Of a DNA stretch of 64,000 nt, positions 62,453 through 64,000 are shown one piece after another. The notes under the pieces are model-generated. The model did not search any database and was not told the origin of the DNA. It saw only the letters and a list, made by a program, of their open reading frames with translations. The stretch is from SKVR01 sp046291875 (GTDB taxonomy: Bacteria > Bacteroidota > Bacteroidia > Bacteroidales > UBA7960): positions 124,001-188,000 of the forward strand of contig JBKBSF010000004.1 of the NCBI GenBank assembly GCA_046291875.1, given 5' to 3'. The translations under genes were made by a program, and so were the position numbers. Within the stretch, counting starts at the first letter, position 1. Every line of letters starts with the position of its first letter.

Positions 62453-63526
62453 TTATTCGAACACTTTAAGCTGCAATTCTCCCGTATGAACCATCCAGGC
62501 GTTGAGGGCCATTGCTTTCATCTCTCCTTCGCCCGGATACACTTTTACCGGGCCCAGATGCTGCACCCTTTGCACGATATCGTTTACCAGCATATCGCTG
62601 AAGGCAAGCCCTCCGGTGAGCAGGATACCGTCGATCTGTCCTCTGAGTACGGTCGACAGAGCCCCAATTTCCTTGGCTACCTGGTAAGCCATGGCAAGGT
62701 ACACTGTTTTAGCCTTCTCATCACTTTGTTGGATACGTTTTTCTATGGCCAGGGCATCGCTGGTGCCCAGATAGGCCATCAATCCTCCTTTTCCTTTGAT
62801 CCGCTCTCTGATCTGGGCATGGGTAAGGGTGCCCGAAAAGCAAAGATCTACCAGCTGACCGGCAGGCAAGCCTCCGCTTCTTTCGGGTGAAAAGGGGCCA
62901 TCGCCATCCAGCCCGTTGTTTACATCTATGATTCGCCCATTGGAGTGTGCACCCACCGAAATACCTCCTCCCATATGGGCCACGATTACTTTCACCTGCT
63001 GGTAGGTGGTTTTTTGTTCGGCTGCAAATTGCCGTGCAATGGCTTTCTGGTTGAGTGCATGAAGCAGGCTGCGCCGCTCCAGTCCGGGCATTCCTGAGAT
63101 GCGCGCCATTTCTTCCATTTCATCTACACAGGTAGGATCCACAATCATGGCAATGACCTGAGGGCCAATTTCGCGGGCAAACTCCCAGGCCAGTATCCCT
63201 CCCAGATTCGACTCATGCTCGCCCATGGGGTGTTGCATATCCTGCACAAATTTCTCATTTACCCTGTAGGCTCCGCCCTCCATGGGTTTGAGCAAACCCC
63301 CTCGCCCTACAATGATATTGAGATCGGCAATGGAAATTTCGGCCTGCTCCAGCACCTGACGCACTTTGTCTTTGCGAAAGGAAAGCTGATCCATAATACT
63401 TGGAAAACCCGCCAGAGTCTCCTGGGGGTGCTTCACATTGAGAAGAAGGATCTCTTTACGATTTTGGTAAACAGCGATTTTGGTTGAGGTAGATCCGGGG
63501 TTAATCACCAGGATATTTACATCCAT
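62453..63526 (-). CDS. buk: Butyrate kinase
   Basis: 357 residues from ATG 63526; the upstream frame is not conserved. VINPGSTSTKIAVY, VGRGGLLKPMEGG, AHMGGGISVGAH and LTGGLAFSD mark butyrate kinase (acetate/butyrate kinase superfamily). It makes ATP from butyryl phosphate. The partner phosphate butyryltransferase is not in the window and may lie beyond 64000. It is the first gene of the minus-strand unit, with a palindrome (63557-63569) upstream. Confidence 0.95.
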   Translation of the reverse strand: MDVNILVINPGSTSTKIAVYQNRKEILLLNVKHPQETLAGFPSIMDQLSFRKDKVRQVLEQAEISIADLNIIVGRGGLLKPMEGGAYRVNEKFVQDMQHPMGEHESNLGGILAWEFAREIGPQVIAMIVDPTCVDEMEEMARISGMPGLERRSLLHALNQKAIARQFAAEQKTTYQQVKVIVAHMGGGISVGAHSNGRIIDVNNGLDGDGPFSPERSGGLPAGQLVDLCFSGTLTHAQIRERIKGKGGLMAYLGTSDALAIEKRIQQSDEKAKTVYLAMAYQVAKEIGALSTVLRGQIDGILLTGGLAFSDMLVNDIVQRVQHLGPVKVYPGEGEMKAMALNAWMVHTGELQLKVFE

Positions 63527-63556
63527 AAAAATGTGTGTTTTGACAGGGTGAAAGAC

Positions 63557-63569
63557 TGAAGTCACTTCA
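63557..63569. promoter_or_regulatory. Palindrome upstream of buk
   Basis: TGAAGT-C-ACTTCA, perfect 6+1+6, 31 nt before the buk ATG. It could be an operator of the butyrate kinase unit. No clear TAnnTTTG is seen beside it. Confidence 0.4.
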
Positions 63570-63930
63570 AGTGTTGAATTTAAAAAAAAATCGCTGACCC
63601 CGCAAAACATTTTCAGCCGAAGTCTGATTTTTTTGGTTTTTTACAGAATTTATCATGCCATTGACACTTACATAAACACCTGGGCAAACCAGTACAAACC
63701 CCAAAAAACGCACAACCATCTGCACCATCGAGGAAAAAGGATATGATTACCCCGGTGATGTGTATAAACAGATTGTTTTCCAAACACATCTGTTCCTGTA
63801 GGGGCTCAGCCAAAAAATGTTTTGCGGTAAAAAACGGCGGAAAACCGCCATGGGAGGAGCCTGCGCACACATTACCCGGTACGGGGGGATTCCGGAAAAC
63901 CTAAAAAGGTTGTGTTTTTACAGAAAAAAA

Positions 63931-63945
63931 TATCTAACTTAGATA
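63931..63945. promoter_or_regulatory. Palindrome near the window end
   Basis: TATCTAA-C-TTAGATA, perfect 7+1+7. TAACTTAG inside it resembles a -7 box for a plus-strand gene beyond 64000. The remaining 63570-63930 stretch has no convincing gene; a GGCGG/CCGCC hairpin is at 63836-63849. Confidence 0.4.
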
Positions 63946-64000
63946 GCAAACACACCCTTATCCTCAAGAAATCAGTTGCTAACAACACTATCAACACTCT

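Noticed and set aside
63613..63870. 85-residue minus-strand open frame upstream of buk
   Set aside because: Unlike a signal peptide protein or any known family, cysteine-rich by chance, and lies in a region with hairpins and no start signals.
1..64000. CRISPR arrays, rRNA, tRNA, IS elements, prophage
   Set aside because: No spaced direct repeats of CRISPR type, no cloverleaf or ribosomal sequence and no transposase or integrase were seen on either strand.

Overview
The window reads as chromosomal DNA of an anaerobic, saccharolytic Bacteroidota. The evidence is a SusC/SusD pair, many lipoproteins with LxxC signals, proteins ending in type IX secretion (T9SS) sorting domains, and promoters of the Bacteroidota type (TTTG, about 19-21 nt, TAnnTTTG). 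An anaerobic fermentative life is indicated by a 2-oxoacid:ferredoxin oxidoreductase (korAB), a small 2[4Fe-4S] ferredoxin, formate-tetrahydrofolate ligase and a butyrate kinase/beta-oxidation cluster. A T9SS-bearing, non-Bacteroides lineage of the class Bacteroidia is likely, but the species cannot be named from this sequence. No rRNA, tRNA, CRISPR, IS element or phage gene was seen.

Layout. 1-6.2 kb (minus): secreted serine hydrolase, pabB, korB, korA. 6.6-7.8 kb (plus): ferredoxin, tatC. 7.8-11.6 kb (minus): M1 aminopeptidase and a ROK regulator (ROK1). 12.0-39.9 kb (plus): a long catabolic locus, described below. 40.3-44.0 kb: a T9SS surface protein and a GH16-like protein. 44.3-54.7 kb (plus): fhs, a very large outer-membrane protein, a tandem adenylate kinase, an MtfA-like peptidase, mtnA with a class II aldolase, an SRPBCC protein and a small outer-membrane protein. 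54.8-57.6 kb: acetate transporter (minus), corA and a Ca2+/cation antiporter (plus). 57.8-63.5 kb (minus): acyl-CoA dehydrogenase, alpha/beta hydrolase, thiolase, 3-hydroxyacyl-CoA dehydrogenase, butyrate kinase.

The most interesting region is the locus at 12-40 kb: ROK2, susC, susD, a DUF4623-type lipoprotein, two GHL10-type glycosidases flanking an HGSNAT-like membrane acetyltransferase, an ion-transporter-type permease, an orphan HyuA-like ATPase, a degenerate and an intact FAD protein, NanE-like epimerase, phosphohexomutase, HAD phosphatase, a GH38-like protein that lacks the catalytic nucleophile, a GH94 phosphorylase and an SGNH hydrolase. The parts fit import of an (amino-sugar?) oligosaccharide, cytoplasmic phosphorolysis to a sugar 1-phosphate, conversion to the 6-phosphate, and epimerisation between ManNAc-6-P and GlcNAc-6-P. 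The substrate is not known. GHL10, HGSNAT and NanE together point to a 2-acetamido sugar glycan such as a bacterial envelope polymer. This assignment is inference.

Regulation: ROK1 has a palindrome over its own promoter, and a closely matching site lies upstream of the distal T9SS/DUF4623 gene at 40 kb. ROK2 has a different palindrome over its promoter, which probably drives susCD as well. A strong intrinsic terminator splits susCD-DUF4623 from the enzyme genes. Several intergenic gaps in the locus carry inverted repeats of a few recurring families.
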